Positions 1 through 9,030 of a stretch of DNA of 64,000 bases are shown here, in pieces; the first letter of the stretch is position 1, and each line of letters starts with the position of its first letter. The notes below the pieces were generated by a model. That model worked only from the letters and a program-made list of their open reading frames with translations. It did no database searches and was not told the origin of the DNA. The DNA comes from Chitinophaga eiseniae (GTDB taxonomy: Bacteria; Bacteroidota; Bacteroidia; Chitinophagales; Chitinophagaceae): assembly GCF_012641265.1 (NCBI RefSeq), contig NZ_JABAHZ010000002.1:682001-746000 (forward strand), in the 5' to 3' direction. The position numbers and the translations under genes are program-made.

Positions 1-37
1 TTACCATAGCGGTTTTAAGTATATGTTGAGTCGTCAT
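1..37 (-). CDS. Possible first codons of a SusD/RagB lipoprotein (partial, runs off window)
   Basis: An ATG on the minus strand at position 37 opens a frame of 12 codons (MTTQHILKTAMV) that stays open to the window edge. It lies 23 bases downstream of the stop of the SusC gene, where susD normally sits. The identification rests on position only; too little sequence is present to see a lipobox or SusD fold. A second in-frame ATG at position 7 could be the true start. Confidence 0.3.
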   Translation of the reverse strand, partial: MTTQHILKTAMV

Positions 38-60
38 TGTGGTCAATTTTTAGCGGTAGA

Positions 61-3012
61 TTATAAAGTAAACTGTACACCCAGCATAAAGGTCCGGGCA
101 GTTGGGTAGGGAGCATATTCGATACCGAAGGAGCTTACGCCATTTATATTTTTGTCGGTATTTACTTCCGGATCAAAGCCGGTATACTTGGTGATCACGA
201 ACAGGTTCTGGCCGGTAAGTGATACGGCAGCTCCTTTAAATACTTTACCTACAGCGCCCAGGTTGTAGATGAGGGTGAGGTTGTCCAGTTTCAGGAAGTT
301 ACCGTTTTCCAGGTAGCGGGAAGAAACGGCCGGAGAGTTCGTTTGTGCTTCTCCGTTACCCACCAGTGATTTCGCGATATTCCTGGAGCCGAGGTTACCG
401 ATAGGTAATACGGTATTGGCGGTGTTATTATATACCTGGAATCCGAAAGCGCCATGGGAGCTGGCAGACAGGGTCCATTTTTTATAGTTCACTTCTGTAT
501 TGATACCCATCAGCACTTTAGGATTTGGGTTGGTCATATAGTAGCGGGTAAGACCATTGTCGGCATACACGCTCATGCCCTTATCATCGAAGCCTTCGAA
601 TTTAAGCAGGTAGAAGGTGTTCAGCGGGTACCCATTGGCGAGGCGTTGGGAAGTAGCGCCAGATACACCTTGTCCGTCGATAGAGCCGGTATTCACCGTT
701 GGTCCGGAATAGCCCGACATTTCGTTTTTCAGCCAGGTGCCGTTTACGCCCATACTCCACCTCCAGTTTTTGGTTTGTATGATTTCGCCTCTGAGCGACA
801 GTTCCACGCCGGTGTTCATTACCTTACCGGGTAAGTTGATCCAGTAATTGGAAGCCGGGGCTGGTTGAATGGCGGGGAAGCTGAATAACAGGTTGGTGGT
901 ATTTTTCAGGAAGTAGTCGAGGGTACCGCTTAACCTGTTTTTCAGGATGGCGAAGTCCACTCCTACGTTCAGCTGTTTAGAGCTTTCCCATTTCAGATCG
1001 GGGTTAGGTACGTTGATCAGGCTGGCTTTACCGCCGGAGGCAAGGCCATATTGGGCTTGAGCTGCTCCTGCGGGGAATTCCTGGTTACCGGTAACACCGT
1101 AGCCCGCTCTTAATCCCAGGTTATTGAAGAAGGTATTGCCTTTCATGAAATCTTCATTGGAAATATTCCATTTGGCGGCAAAAGAGGGAAAATAACCGTA
1201 GCGGTTGTTGGCGCCAAATTTACTGGAGCCGTCTGCCCTCATAGTAGCGGTGAGGATGTATTTGTCTTTGGCATTTACGGTTACCCTGCCGAAGAAGGAT
1301 TGCAGTTCTGAGCTGGGATTCCGGAAAGAGCTGATATTGGTATTTACCTGGGTAGGTGTCTGGAAGATGTCAGTATAATCAACGGCATTGGTAGGAAAGC
1401 CCTTGGCACCGATGCCTACACCTGAATATGCAAATTTCTGATATTCATACCCTACCATAGCACTGAGGTTCCAGTTGCCAGACAGTTGCTTGTTATAGCT
1501 CAGGGTATTATTGAATAACTGGGTATTCAGTTCGGCGGTATTGTATGCGGCAATACCCACACCCATCACCTGGTCGATATTGATAGACGAATCGAGAGAG
1601 GCCCGGCGTTGTCCTACCTGGTGGTTTACGCTGTACATCATGCGGTATTCCCAGTTATCGTTGAATTTAAAGTAGGGAGAAATGCTCGCGAGGACGTAGC
1701 TGATATTCGCTTTATCATTATATCCCTGCGACATGTTCATGGGGTTGATAGCCTGGTTTTTAGCGAGGACGTTGAGGGAGCCGTCGGGGTTGGTCAGGGA
1801 TACAGTGGGATTCCATTGTAAAGCCTGGCCAATGAGGCTACCGGTAAAGCCGGCGTTGTTGGAAATGGGCGCCAGTTGCTCAGAAGTTTGTGCTGCCATG
1901 ATATTGTAGTCGATACCCAGTTGTTTGCTTTCCAGGAATTTACTCTGGCCGCTGAGGGAGGCGGTATATTTTTTCAGGCCGGTTTTCTTTACAATACCCT
2001 GTTGGTCCATCATGCCGAAGGAAGCGCGGTACCGGCTGGTTTCGTTGCCGCCACTCATCGATACGCCAATATTGTGGGTAACGCCAGTTCTGAGAATGGA
2101 GCTGAGCCCATCGGAGCTGGAACCGCCATCGCCGGTGAGTTTGTATTCTTTTAAGGCAGCGCGGTATTCATCTGCATTTAATACATCGAGCTTTTTCATG
2201 ATGTTGCTCATGCCCACAGAGTAGTTTACATCTACGGTAGCGGGGCCGGCAGATCCTTTTTTAGTGTTGATGATAATCACCCCGTTGGAACCGCGGGAAC
2301 CATAGATCGCGGTGGCAGAGGCATCTTTCAATACCTCCATGGTAGCAATATCGTTGTTGTTAATAAAGTTCAGCGGGTTGGCATCTGGTGTTTGTCCCAA
2401 CCCGGTAAGGTTGAGGGAAGGACGGGCTACGCGGCCATCCAGGGGAACGCCATCTACCACGTACAGCGGCTGGTTGCCGGTACGCACGGAAGATACGCCC
2501 CTGATCCTTACGGTGGCGGAAGCGCCTGGTGCCCCGTTGTTATTGAGAATCATTAAGCCGGATACCTTGCCCTGGATCAGCTGATCGGGGGCGCTGGTAA
2601 TGCCTTTATTGAAGTCGGCCGCCTTTACCTGGGCAATGGCGCCGGTTAAATCCTTTTTGCGGGAGGTACCATACCCCACTACCACTACGTCGGTCAGGGT
2701 AGTGTTTTCCTGGGATAATTGTACGCTTACACTTGTTTTGCCTGCAATGCTCACTTCCTGCGGGGTATACCCGATGAAGCTGATTATCAATGCGGTGGCT
2801 CCGGGCGCAACAGCAACCTTAAAAGTGCCTTCCGCATCTGCAGTGGTACCGCTCTTGGTCCCTTTGATCTGAACAGAAGCGCCAGGGATGGCGACGCCGT
2901 TCTTATCGGTAATTTTCCCGGTAACGGTCTTATTCTGTGCTGCTACGATGCCTTGTATGGCAAGCAATAGCATACCCAGAAAAAGATGTTTGATGAATCT
3001 TGTTTTAAGCAT
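61..3012 (-). CDS. SusC/RagA-family TonB-linked outer membrane receptor
   Basis: 983 residues. A signal peptide ending near residue 25 (GIVAAQ) is followed by a CarboxypepD-regulatory-like domain (about 27-105: VTGKITDKNGVAIPGASV), the TonB-box-like stretch TDVVVVGYGT, a plug domain (about 115-255, with LYVVDGVPLDG and ATAIYGSRGSNGVIIINTKKG) and a long beta-barrel ending in a C-terminal aromatic-rich strand (FMLGVQFTL). No N-terminal STN domain is present, so it is not expected to signal through a FecR protein. The family imports glycans, peptides or other oligomers across the outer membrane with a SusD partner, which would begin just past the window start. The substrate cannot be read from the sequence. 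A DUF6377 regulator lies upstream on the same strand. Confidence 0.95.
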   Translation of the reverse strand: MLKTRFIKHLFLGMLLLAIQGIVAAQNKTVTGKITDKNGVAIPGASVQIKGTKSGTTADAEGTFKVAVAPGATALIISFIGYTPQEVSIAGKTSVSVQLSQENTTLTDVVVVGYGTSRKKDLTGAIAQVKAADFNKGITSAPDQLIQGKVSGLMILNNNGAPGASATVRIRGVSSVRTGNQPLYVVDGVPLDGRVARPSLNLTGLGQTPDANPLNFINNNDIATMEVLKDASATAIYGSRGSNGVIIINTKKGSAGPATVDVNYSVGMSNIMKKLDVLNADEYRAALKEYKLTGDGGSSSDGLSSILRTGVTHNIGVSMSGGNETSRYRASFGMMDQQGIVKKTGLKKYTASLSGQSKFLESKQLGIDYNIMAAQTSEQLAPISNNAGFTGSLIGQALQWNPTVSLTNPDGSLNVLAKNQAINPMNMSQGYNDKANISYVLASISPYFKFNDNWEYRMMYSVNHQVGQRRASLDSSINIDQVMGVGIAAYNTAELNTQLFNNTLSYNKQLSGNWNLSAMVGYEYQKFAYSGVGIGAKGFPTNAVDYTDIFQTPTQVNTNISSFRNPSSELQSFFGRVTVNAKDKYILTATMRADGSSKFGANNRYGYFPSFAAKWNISNEDFMKGNTFFNNLGLRAGYGVTGNQEFPAGAAQAQYGLASGGKASLINVPNPDLKWESSKQLNVGVDFAILKNRLSGTLDYFLKNTTNLLFSFPAIQPAPASNYWINLPGKVMNTGVELSLRGEIIQTKNWRWSMGVNGTWLKNEMSGYSGPTVNTGSIDGQGVSGATSQRLANGYPLNTFYLLKFEGFDDKGMSVYADNGLTRYYMTNPNPKVLMGINTEVNYKKWTLSASSHGAFGFQVYNNTANTVLPIGNLGSRNIAKSLVGNGEAQTNSPAVSSRYLENGNFLKLDNLTLIYNLGAVGKVFKGAAVSLTGQNLFVITKYTGFDPEVNTDKNINGVSSFGIEYAPYPTARTFMLGVQFTL

Positions 3013-3386
3013 AAAGTGGATTTTTTAAGCAGTTTTGGTTGTCTGCTACGTGGATTAAATATGTTTCGTTAAATGAACGGAAATAAAGCGTTGCTCGCAG
3101 GGATGCTCCCGGCAGTTTGTCAACGTGGATGCTATTGTTTTCTGGAAACTTTTAAGTTTTCTTTAAATGGTTTTAAACGTCAAGTTAGATTTTTGGCTTT
3201 CTTCTTTTTCTACTGATGAATCAAAGTAAAAACTCAATCAGCAGGGCAACAACTTTTACAATCAAAATATAGAAAATAAAGGCGAATAATCCAATATTAT
3301 CTATTTATGGATATTGATAATCAAATAGTTAATATTATATATAAATTATTTTCATATAAATGAATTGAAAGCAAAAAAGTCACTTT
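3013..3386 (-). other. Upstream region of the SusC gene, no gene seen
   Basis: 374 bases between the SusC start and the stop of the DUF6377 gene. The half nearest the regulator gene is very AT-rich. I see no open frame worth reporting and no exact TAnnTTTG -7 element for the minus strand. The stretch should hold the SusC promoter and its 5' leader. Confidence 0.5.
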
Positions 3387-4985
3387 TTACAGGGCTTTGA
3401 TGTTCATAATTTGGTTTTCGAAGTCTTCGCTGGGCACTAAAGACCGCTTCTTGATTTTGGTTTTATAGGCGTAAATCGTGTTAACGGAATATTCGAGTAT
3501 CCGGGCTATTTTTTCATTATCAGTGATCCCGATACGGATCAGGGCAAAGATCCGGATGTCGGTATTCAACAATTCATTTTCTTTAAGGATCACCTGGTTT
3601 TCTTTATCGAACAGCTGGTTAAACTCTGCTACGAAATGAGGGAATATTTTCAGGAATACCCGGTCAAAATTGGTAAAAAGCTCTTCCCGCTCCTGGCGGA
3701 TATTAATATTATTAACGAGAAACTTTAACTCAGCAGGCTTGTTGTCGGCAATTTTTTGCTCCAGGGTTTGTTTTAGCTTTTCTATCTTTCCAATATAGGT
3801 TGCATTAATATTGAAGCAGTAACCCACATATTCTTCCTTTATTTTATTGGCTTCCAGTAATTGGTTATTGATTTCTGTTTGTTTCAGGTGGGCAGCGGTG
3901 ATGATACGCTGGGCGGATTTCAGCTTCTGTACCTGCCGGAAAACCGTGATGGCGAGGATCACCACCGCCACCAGCAGTAAAGTAACAATGGTGGCATAAA
4001 TCAGTAGTGATTTGGTTCTTTCTTCAGCGGTTATGATCCTTTCATGCTCAATAATAGGTAAAATACTACTTACCATTACCTTTCGCTGGCGGGCGCCATA
4101 AAATACTGCCTCGCCAATGGCCCGTTCAATACAGTGGGAGGCGTTTTTTACATCGCCCTTTTCAAACAACAGGGTGGCCAGGCTGTAACTGGCCATCGTT
4201 TCTTTGGTCGACGAGTGGATGTCCGCTATAGCGGATCGCATCATAAGGATAATAGCCGTATCCGTACGGTGTGAGGCTTCATAAATGGCGCCCAGCGTAC
4301 AGGCCGAAATAGCCAGCTGCCGGTCACCCAGTCCCGGTTGGTCCAGGTTAGGGTAAATAGCCAGCGCCGCTGGGATGTTTCCCATCTTGAACAGTTGCAG
4401 GCCTTTATTGTACCGGTACTCAAAAGAGCCGGGCTTAATCAGCTGGAGGGCAGAGTCGATATATATACTGGCCTGTTTAATATAGGTGGGGGTATAGTAT
4501 TTATCCTGGTTGTAGTCTGCCAGGTCGAAGTACAGGCGACTCTTCATCAGGTAAAACTCTATTTTAATACTATCGGGCGCGCCTGTGGCATCAATACCGT
4601 TTACAAAGGCGGCGGTTTCGGTAAACATGCCGGATGACAGTAACACATACCCCAATTTGATCTTCGCTTCTGTAGTGCGTACCGGGTCATGCAGCTGGGT
4701 TGCCAGTTGCTGCAGCCTTTGGGCGTAAGCAAAGGCAGAATCAAAGTTAAAGACCTTATAGGCATTATATAGTTGCAGGCAGATATGGTACTGGCTGGCC
4801 GGATCACTGGCTGCCGGCAATCCACGTTTAATGCTGTCGATATCCCTGAGCTTTACCGCATCATAGGCTGCTGATTGCTCCATAGCTTTGTTCAGCTCCC
4901 GGAGCAGGCTATCTGTGGGAGCGACGCCATAGGCATGAATAGTACATAGTAAACATAAAACCAGGTAGCCCAGAATTCGATTCAT
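3387..4985 (-). CDS. TPR / transmembrane / DUF6377 regulator
   Basis: 532 residues from the ATG at 4985 (MNRILGYL), chosen because it opens directly into a signal peptide; an ATG 11 codons upstream is possible. After the signal peptide come about 280 residues of TPR-like helices, then a single membrane span (LLIYATIVTLLLVAVVILAITVF, given here in pieces: near residues 335-357), a coiled-coil (KQTEINNQLLEANKIKEEYV) and a C-terminal DUF6377 region ending in a LuxR-like helix-turn-helix (IGITDNEKIARILEYSVNTIYAYKTKIKKR, near the last 50 residues). Periplasmic TPRs joined through a membrane span to a cytoplasmic HTH suggest a one-component membrane-bound transcription regulator. Its place directly upstream of a SusC gene on the same strand suggests it controls that locus; this is inference. 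Confidence 0.85.
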   Translation of the reverse strand: MNRILGYLVLCLLCTIHAYGVAPTDSLLRELNKAMEQSAAYDAVKLRDIDSIKRGLPAASDPASQYHICLQLYNAYKVFNFDSAFAYAQRLQQLATQLHDPVRTTEAKIKLGYVLLSSGMFTETAAFVNGIDATGAPDSIKIEFYLMKSRLYFDLADYNQDKYYTPTYIKQASIYIDSALQLIKPGSFEYRYNKGLQLFKMGNIPAALAIYPNLDQPGLGDRQLAISACTLGAIYEASHRTDTAIILMMRSAIADIHSSTKETMASYSLATLLFEKGDVKNASHCIERAIGEAVFYGARQRKVMVSSILPIIEHERIITAEERTKSLLIYATIVTLLLVAVVILAITVFRQVQKLKSAQRIITAAHLKQTEINNQLLEANKIKEEYVGYCFNINATYIGKIEKLKQTLEQKIADNKPAELKFLVNNINIRQEREELFTNFDRVFLKIFPHFVAEFNQLFDKENQVILKENELLNTDIRIFALIRIGITDNEKIARILEYSVNTIYAYKTKIKKRSLVPSEDFENQIMNIKAL

Positions 4986-5040
4986 AGCATGATTAAATGA
5001 TAAAAAATCACAGGTCACCGCTAAATTTAAGCGACTTTTT

Positions 5041-5093
5041 TGATATAATACAAAGAGCCGGTTTATTTTAAACCGGCTCTTTGTATTATATCA
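5041..5093 (-). terminator. Long perfect hairpin after the NlpE-like gene
   Basis: Arms of 25 bases (5041-5065 and 5069-5093) are perfectly complementary around a 3-base TTT loop. It lies 6 bases beyond the stop of the NlpE-like gene and upstream of the DUF6377 gene on the same strand. The core GAGCCGG/CCGGCTC is flanked by A/T pairs, so either strand gives a U-rich 3' arm. It probably insulates the two genes. Confidence 0.75.
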
Positions 5094-5099
5094 GGAGTA

Positions 5100-5546
5100 T
5101 TATAAAACCTTTTTCAGGGTATAGTTATTATTGCCTGTAATTTCCCTCATATCCCCGTCCAGCATCTTCAGCTCATTTTTGTCTACCTGCTGAAAATAAC
5201 GTTGCAGGTTTTTGTCCTTATCGGGATTGAGCAGAATAACGGTGGCGGCGGGATCGGCTGTGGTGCCATGTTGAATGCTGTAATTGCCTTCACTGGGAAA
5301 GGTTTGGTTCTTACCCTGGTAGGTTTCCTTTAAGGTAAACCGCAGCTCGGGTTGCCGGTGAAGCGATAGTTCCATCATAATACCATTGCAGTCGGCACAG
5401 GGAATGGTACCGGTATAGGTTATCCAAATAGCTGTATCGGCGTCGCCGGATGCTGTAGCGGAACGATCCCCCTGACCAGCTTTAGTGCCGGTATGCTGAC
5501 AGGCAGCTAATACGGCACACACGAACAATAGCGGGAGGTATTTCAT
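5100..5546 (-). CDS. NlpE-like copper-resistance/envelope-stress lipoprotein
   Basis: 148 residues. The N-terminus is a lipoprotein signal with lipobox LAAC (Cys16), so the mature protein should be membrane-anchored. The body matches the NlpE N-terminal domain: TYTGTIPCADCNGIMMELSL contains the CxxC pair typical of this family, followed by a short beta-rich domain with the ETYQGKNQTF segment. NlpE in Escherichia coli senses envelope and surface stress; in Bacteroidota the role is not established and the name describes the fold. It is a single gene with a long hairpin behind it. Confidence 0.8.
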   Translation of the reverse strand: MKYLPLLFVCAVLAACQHTGTKAGQGDRSATASGDADTAIWITYTGTIPCADCNGIMMELSLHRQPELRFTLKETYQGKNQTFPSEGNYSIQHGTTADPAATVILLNPDKDKNLQRYFQQVDKNELKMLDGDMREITGNNNYTLKKVL

Positions 5547-5774
5547 ATAAGTAGGTTTTTTGTTGTTAACAACTATGGGTGATTATTGTTTTTCAGGGCA
5601 CTATTTCAAATACAGGCAGAAAGTTACGCCTTCCATGTTATCTATATATTTCCCAGGGCGGGAAAATCTAATAGCAACGATTTGGTAACAGGGCTGAATG
5701 AGTTATCAGTAAGGGAGTAAAAAAAAAGCGATGTTTTTTAGGTGGGGGCATCCAGGGAATCAGCAACAAAAGCG

Positions 5775-5800
5775 CTTGGGTTAACCATCGTTAACCCAGG
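5775..5800 (-). terminator. Hairpin downstream of the small membrane protein
   Basis: Arms 5775-5785 and 5790-5800 pair over 11 bases with one wobble (core GGGTTAAC/GTTAACCC) around CATC. Read on the minus strand it follows the stop at 5825 and is followed by GCGCTTTTG, so it is a plausible weak terminator. The core also resembles a dyad operator, but no divergent gene lies here. Confidence 0.5.
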
Positions 5801-5824
5801 CGTTAAAAAGAGATGGGTTGGCAT

Positions 5825-5977
5825 TTATACAGCTCTACCCCTGATGATATTGATGAGTATAGCAATAATAGCCAGCACAAGCAAAGCGTGTATGAGCGAT
5901 CCGGCTGAGTATACAAAGAATCCCAATATCCATCCTATAATGAGTATGACTGCTATTAGATAAAGAAGGCTGTTCAT
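5825..5977 (-). CDS. Lmo0937-family small membrane protein
   Basis: 50 residues from the ATG at 5977 (MNSLLYLIAV). The frame extends further upstream but the family starts at this Met. Two hydrophobic segments, LLYLIAVILIIGWILGFFVY and LIHALLVLAIIAILINII, are joined by a short SAGS turn, with a basic end (RGRAV). This pattern matches the tiny lmo0937/YtxH-neighbour membrane proteins often found next to stress genes in Bacteroidota and Firmicutes. Function is unknown. The neighbour 250 bases away, on the other strand, is a stress-type four-helix protein. Confidence 0.75.
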   Translation of the reverse strand: MNSLLYLIAVILIIGWILGFFVYSAGSLIHALLVLAIIAILINIIRGRAV

Positions 5978-6232
5978 GTCGTAAGGATTTGATTCAGAAA
6001 TTATACTTAAAAATTTATGCCAACCCCTAACTTGCCTGTTCACAGCCCGGTATAGGCCGGCAGTGATGCTTTTTGTGGAAGCTTCTCCACCATACGAGAA
6101 AAAAAAGGACCGGATCTTAGCCCTTCTCCGGCTGAAAACACTTCCTGCTAAAGGCTTTACTATTATGGATGGATTTTTGAAAACTTGTAAGGATAATACA
6201 GTGACTTATTCTTAAACAACAAATTTTTGATC

Positions 6233-6691
6233 ATGTTACAAGAAGATAAATTGGTGATCCTATTAAACGATCTTGTGAAAATCAATAATGACCGGATAGA
6301 AGGATATAAGAAGGCAAAGACTGCTACTGATAATGCAGATGTGAAAGCACTGTTCCAGCATATGATGAATGATAGCGTTAAGTACGTGACGGAGCTAAAC
6401 CATCTGTTATTGGAGCTGGGCGCCGATACCGGCAACCAGGATACGACCTTCAGTGGTAAGATATACCGCACCTGGATGGCTATTAAAACCACTTTAACCG
6501 GTACCGACCGGTACACGCTTTTTTCTGCTTGTGAATATGGAGAAGATGCTGTGCAGCGTGCCTACGGTGATGCATTGAGCAGCGACGTACCCATGTCTTA
6601 TCATATAAGGGAAGTGCTCGGCAACCAACGGGAACAATTAAAAGAAGCACATGATACGATTAAAAGCTACCGGGATGTAGTGAACCAGTAG
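6233..6691 (+). CDS. PA2169-type (DUF2383) four-helix-bundle protein
   Basis: 152 residues from the ATG at 6233; a TTG two codons earlier is in frame but not needed. The sequence is all-helical with a ferritin-like spacing of acidic residues and His: LVILLNDLVKINNDRIEGYK, then FQHMMNDSVKYVTELNHLL, then CEYGEDAVQRAYGDAL and NQREQLKEAHDTIKSYRD. It belongs to the DUF2383/PA2169 family, ferritin-like proteins associated with general stress. Whether it binds metal is not known. It is a single gene, and a strong terminator 150 bases downstream would end its transcript. Confidence 0.8.
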   Translation: MLQEDKLVILLNDLVKINNDRIEGYKKAKTATDNADVKALFQHMMNDSVKYVTELNHLLLELGADTGNQDTTFSGKIYRTWMAIKTTLTGTDRYTLFSACEYGEDAVQRAYGDALSSDVPMSYHIREVLGNQREQLKEAHDTIKSYRDVVNQ

Positions 6692-6840
6692 CATTTTGTG
6701 CATTCAGTATACCCTTGTTCTTTTTGTTCATCTCACGGCAGAAAGTGGTTGTTCAGCTTAGCCATATTACATTTGAATTCATGAGATTCCAATCATACTT
6801 ATATTAATAAGTAATATGGCAACTACGGGATTTTCGGTAC

Positions 6841-6876
6841 AGGGCTGCTTCTCCATTATCAGAAGCAGCCCTTTTT
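6841..6876 (+). terminator. Intrinsic terminator
   Basis: Perfect 12-base arms (AGGGCTGCTTCT at 6841-6852 and its complement at 6861-6872) with an 8-base loop, followed by TTTTT. Orientation fits the plus strand, so it ends the transcript of the DUF2383 gene or of a short RNA from 6692-6840. Confidence 0.85.
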
Positions 6877-7114
6877 AATACTTGCCGCGGCCTTCAAAAA
6901 CAGCGAAAAAACAGATAAACCCGGAAAATAAAAGCACGGTTTGTTCACTTGGCTTCAGGCTGTTCATTTTATTCAGTTTGCTTTTCTGCTTTTTAGTTTC
7001 TTTAGGCTGCATTAACTTTAGTGTGATTGAGAGAAGTACTCCTTGTAATACTTTTAACCTCCCCCATGAAAAACAACAATAACTAGTCAGGTGGTCTAAC
7101 CAGCCACCTTTTTT
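6877..7114. other. Ambiguous stretch between a terminator and thiH
   Basis: Both strands carry a short frame with one hydrophobic segment. On the minus strand 6875-7012 would encode 45 residues (MQPKETKKQK... ending FFAVFEGRGKY). On the plus strand a TTG-started frame runs 6882-7082. The plus frame is followed by a second hairpin (AGGTGG 7089-7094 with CCACCT 7104-7109 and a T run to 7114) that overlaps the end of thiH. Neither frame resembles a family I know and neither has a convincing ribosome binding site. It may instead be a short RNA between two terminators. Confidence 0.25.
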
Positions 7115-8226
7115 ATTTCCCCTGAAAAAGCAGGATCCCAATCTTTCCATACTGCCTCATACCCTTGCTGTTTCAGCATTGCTGCTATAGCCGCCGCACT
7201 GCGATCGTCCGAAATTTCGAACTGTTCCAGCGACTGCGGATCTACGGTATAACCACCGGGATTCGTTTTAGACGCTGCGCTCATAGATGTAATTCCCAGG
7301 GGGACAATATGATCTCTGAACACCTCATCTTCCCGGGTCGATAAGCTAAGCTCTACTTCCTGGTTAAATAACCGGTACGCGCAAATCAGTTGTACCAGTT
7401 CCCGGTTGCTCATCTCTACCTTGGGCGTTAAACCACCGGAAAATGGCCGTAGCCGGGGAAAAGAAATACTGTATTTGGTTTGCCAATACTGCTTTTCCAG
7501 GTAGTTGAGGTGTAATGCGGTGTAGAAGCTGTCGGTTCGCCAGTCTTCCAGTCCTATCAACACGCCGAGGCCCATTTTGTGGATGCCCGCTTTCCCGAGC
7601 CGGTCGGGTGTTTCGAGGCGGTAGTCAAAATTAGACTTACGTCCTTTCGGATGATGTTTTTTATAATCGTCCTGGTGATAAGTTTCCTGGTATACCAGCA
7701 CCGTATGTAAGCCCAGTGCAGACAATTCCCGGTAATCGGCTTCATCGAGGGGCTGTACTTCCATGGAAATGTTGGCGAAATGCGGACGGAGTAATTGCAA
7801 CACCTTTTTGAAATAATCGACTCCCACCAACTGGCTGGCTTCGCCGGTTACCAGCAATACATGTTCAAAGCCCATTTCCTTGATGGCGGCTGTTTCCATT
7901 AATATTTCCGTAGAAGAAAGGGTTTTTCGCCTGATTTTGTTATCCAGGCTAAACCCGCAATAAGTACAGATGTTCTGGCATTCGTTTGACAGGTACATGG
8001 GAATATACAGCTGCATCGTATTGCCAAATCGCTGCCGGGTAAGGGCATGGCTGATAGCTGCCATCTGCCCCAGGTATGGCGCTGCCGCAGGAGAAATAAG
8101 CGCCGCAAAATCATCGAGGGTACGGCGTTGGTGATGAAGCGCCTGCTCCACATCCCGGGATGTTTTAGCATAGATACTGGCTTTCACTTCCTCCCAATCA
8201 TACTGGTCAAATATGCTTTTAAACAT
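7096..8226 (-). CDS. thiH: 2-iminoacetate synthase ThiH (radical SAM)
   Basis: 376 residues. ThiH cleaves tyrosine with S-adenosylmethionine to give dehydroglycine (2-iminoacetate) for the thiazole ring of thiamine, working with ThiG. The radical-SAM cluster motif is visible as Cys83-x3-Cys87-x2-Cys90 (NECQNICTYCGFSLDNK). The C-terminal half carries the ThiH/BATS-type region (SFPRLRPFSGG and LSTREDEVFRDHIVPLGITSMSAASKTNPGGY). It is the last gene of the operon, 30 bases after thiG. Using ThiH rather than glycine oxidase ThiO fits an organism able to run this step with low oxygen. Confidence 0.97.
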   Translation of the reverse strand: MFKSIFDQYDWEEVKASIYAKTSRDVEQALHHQRRTLDDFAALISPAAAPYLGQMAAISHALTRQRFGNTMQLYIPMYLSNECQNICTYCGFSLDNKIRRKTLSSTEILMETAAIKEMGFEHVLLVTGEASQLVGVDYFKKVLQLLRPHFANISMEVQPLDEADYRELSALGLHTVLVYQETYHQDDYKKHHPKGRKSNFDYRLETPDRLGKAGIHKMGLGVLIGLEDWRTDSFYTALHLNYLEKQYWQTKYSISFPRLRPFSGGLTPKVEMSNRELVQLICAYRLFNQEVELSLSTREDEVFRDHIVPLGITSMSAASKTNPGGYTVDPQSLEQFEISDDRSAAAIAAMLKQQGYEAVWKDWDPAFSGEIKKVAG

Positions 8227-8256
8227 GATATAGCGTTAAAGAGATGATGAAATAGG

Positions 8257-9030
8257 TTAAGCCTCATCCAGGAATGCAATCAACGGGCTGGAAGCCACTG
8301 CATGCTGACTGCTGCCTGCCAGTCCGGCTTCATAGGCCATGCGCCCGGCCTCTACTGCAGCCTTGAAAGCAGCCGCCATTTGCACCGGGTTGCGGGCCAC
8401 TGCAATGGCCGTATTGACCAATACCGCACTGGCGCCCATCTCCATAGCCTGTGCTGCATGTGAAGGGCTACCGATGCCGGCATCTACAATAACCGGTACA
8501 TTGCTTTGAGCAATAATAATTTCCAGGAAGTCGAATGTTTTCAGGCCCTTATTGCTGCCAATAGGCGCGCCCAGTGGCATTACGGCGGCTGTTCCCACCT
8601 CTTCGAGGCGCTTGCAAAGCACGGGGTCGGCATGCACGTAAGGCAATACCACAAATCCCAGCTTTACCAGTTCAGCGGCCGCCTGTAGCGTTTCCACCGG
8701 ATCGGGCATCAGGTAGCGGGGATCAGGATGTATCTCCAGTTTTATCCAGTTGGTTTCCATGGCTTCCCGGGCCAGCTGGGCGGCATATACTGCTTCCCTG
8801 GCAGTGCGTACGCCAGAGGTGTTGGGAAGCAAATGCAGCCCTGGATGCGCCAGGTGCTGTAGCATGTCGTCGGCTTTATTATCCATATCGACCCGCTTCA
8901 TGGCTACCGTTACCAGTTGGCTGCCGGAAGCCAGCAGCGCGCTTTCCATGACTTCGGGCGAAGAAAATTTCCCGGTGCCGGTAAATAGTCGGGAGCTGAA
9001 CGATTTGTCGGCTAAGAGGAGTGGTTCCAT
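8257..9030 (-). CDS. thiG: Thiazole synthase ThiG
   Basis: 257 residues, full length for the family. ThiG joins deoxyxylulose 5-phosphate, dehydroglycine and the ThiS thiocarboxylate to form the thiazole phosphate. The Schiff-base lysine sits in NWIKLEI (Lys97), and the TIM-barrel phosphate loops GAPIGSNKG and [26 protein letters not shown] are intact. Its start overlaps the end of thiE by 19 bases, so the two are translationally coupled. Confidence 0.97.
   Translation of the reverse strand: MEPLLLADKSFSSRLFTGTGKFSSPEVMESALLASGSQLVTVAMKRVDMDNKADDMLQHLAHPGLHLLPNTSGVRTAREAVYAAQLAREAMETNWIKLEIHPDPRYLMPDPVETLQAAAELVKLGFVVLPYVHADPVLCKRLEEVGTAAVMPLGAPIGSNKGLKTFDFLEIIIAQSNVPVIVDAGIGSPSHAAQAMEMGASAVLVNTAIAVARNPVQMAAAFKAAVEAGRMAYEAGLAGSSQHAVASSPLIAFLDEA

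Noticed and set aside
454..2970. Several plus-strand open frames inside the first SusC gene
   Set aside because: They lie opposite a well-supported receptor gene, have no family resemblance and no ribosome binding sites.
5742..5963. Plus-strand frame of 73 codons
   Set aside because: It is antisense to the better supported small membrane protein at 5825-5977 and crosses its terminator.
6815..6877. A 20-codon frame (ATG at 6815) ending in the terminator hairpin at 6841-6876
   Set aside because: Its last codons are the terminator stem and T run; a coding role is unlikely.
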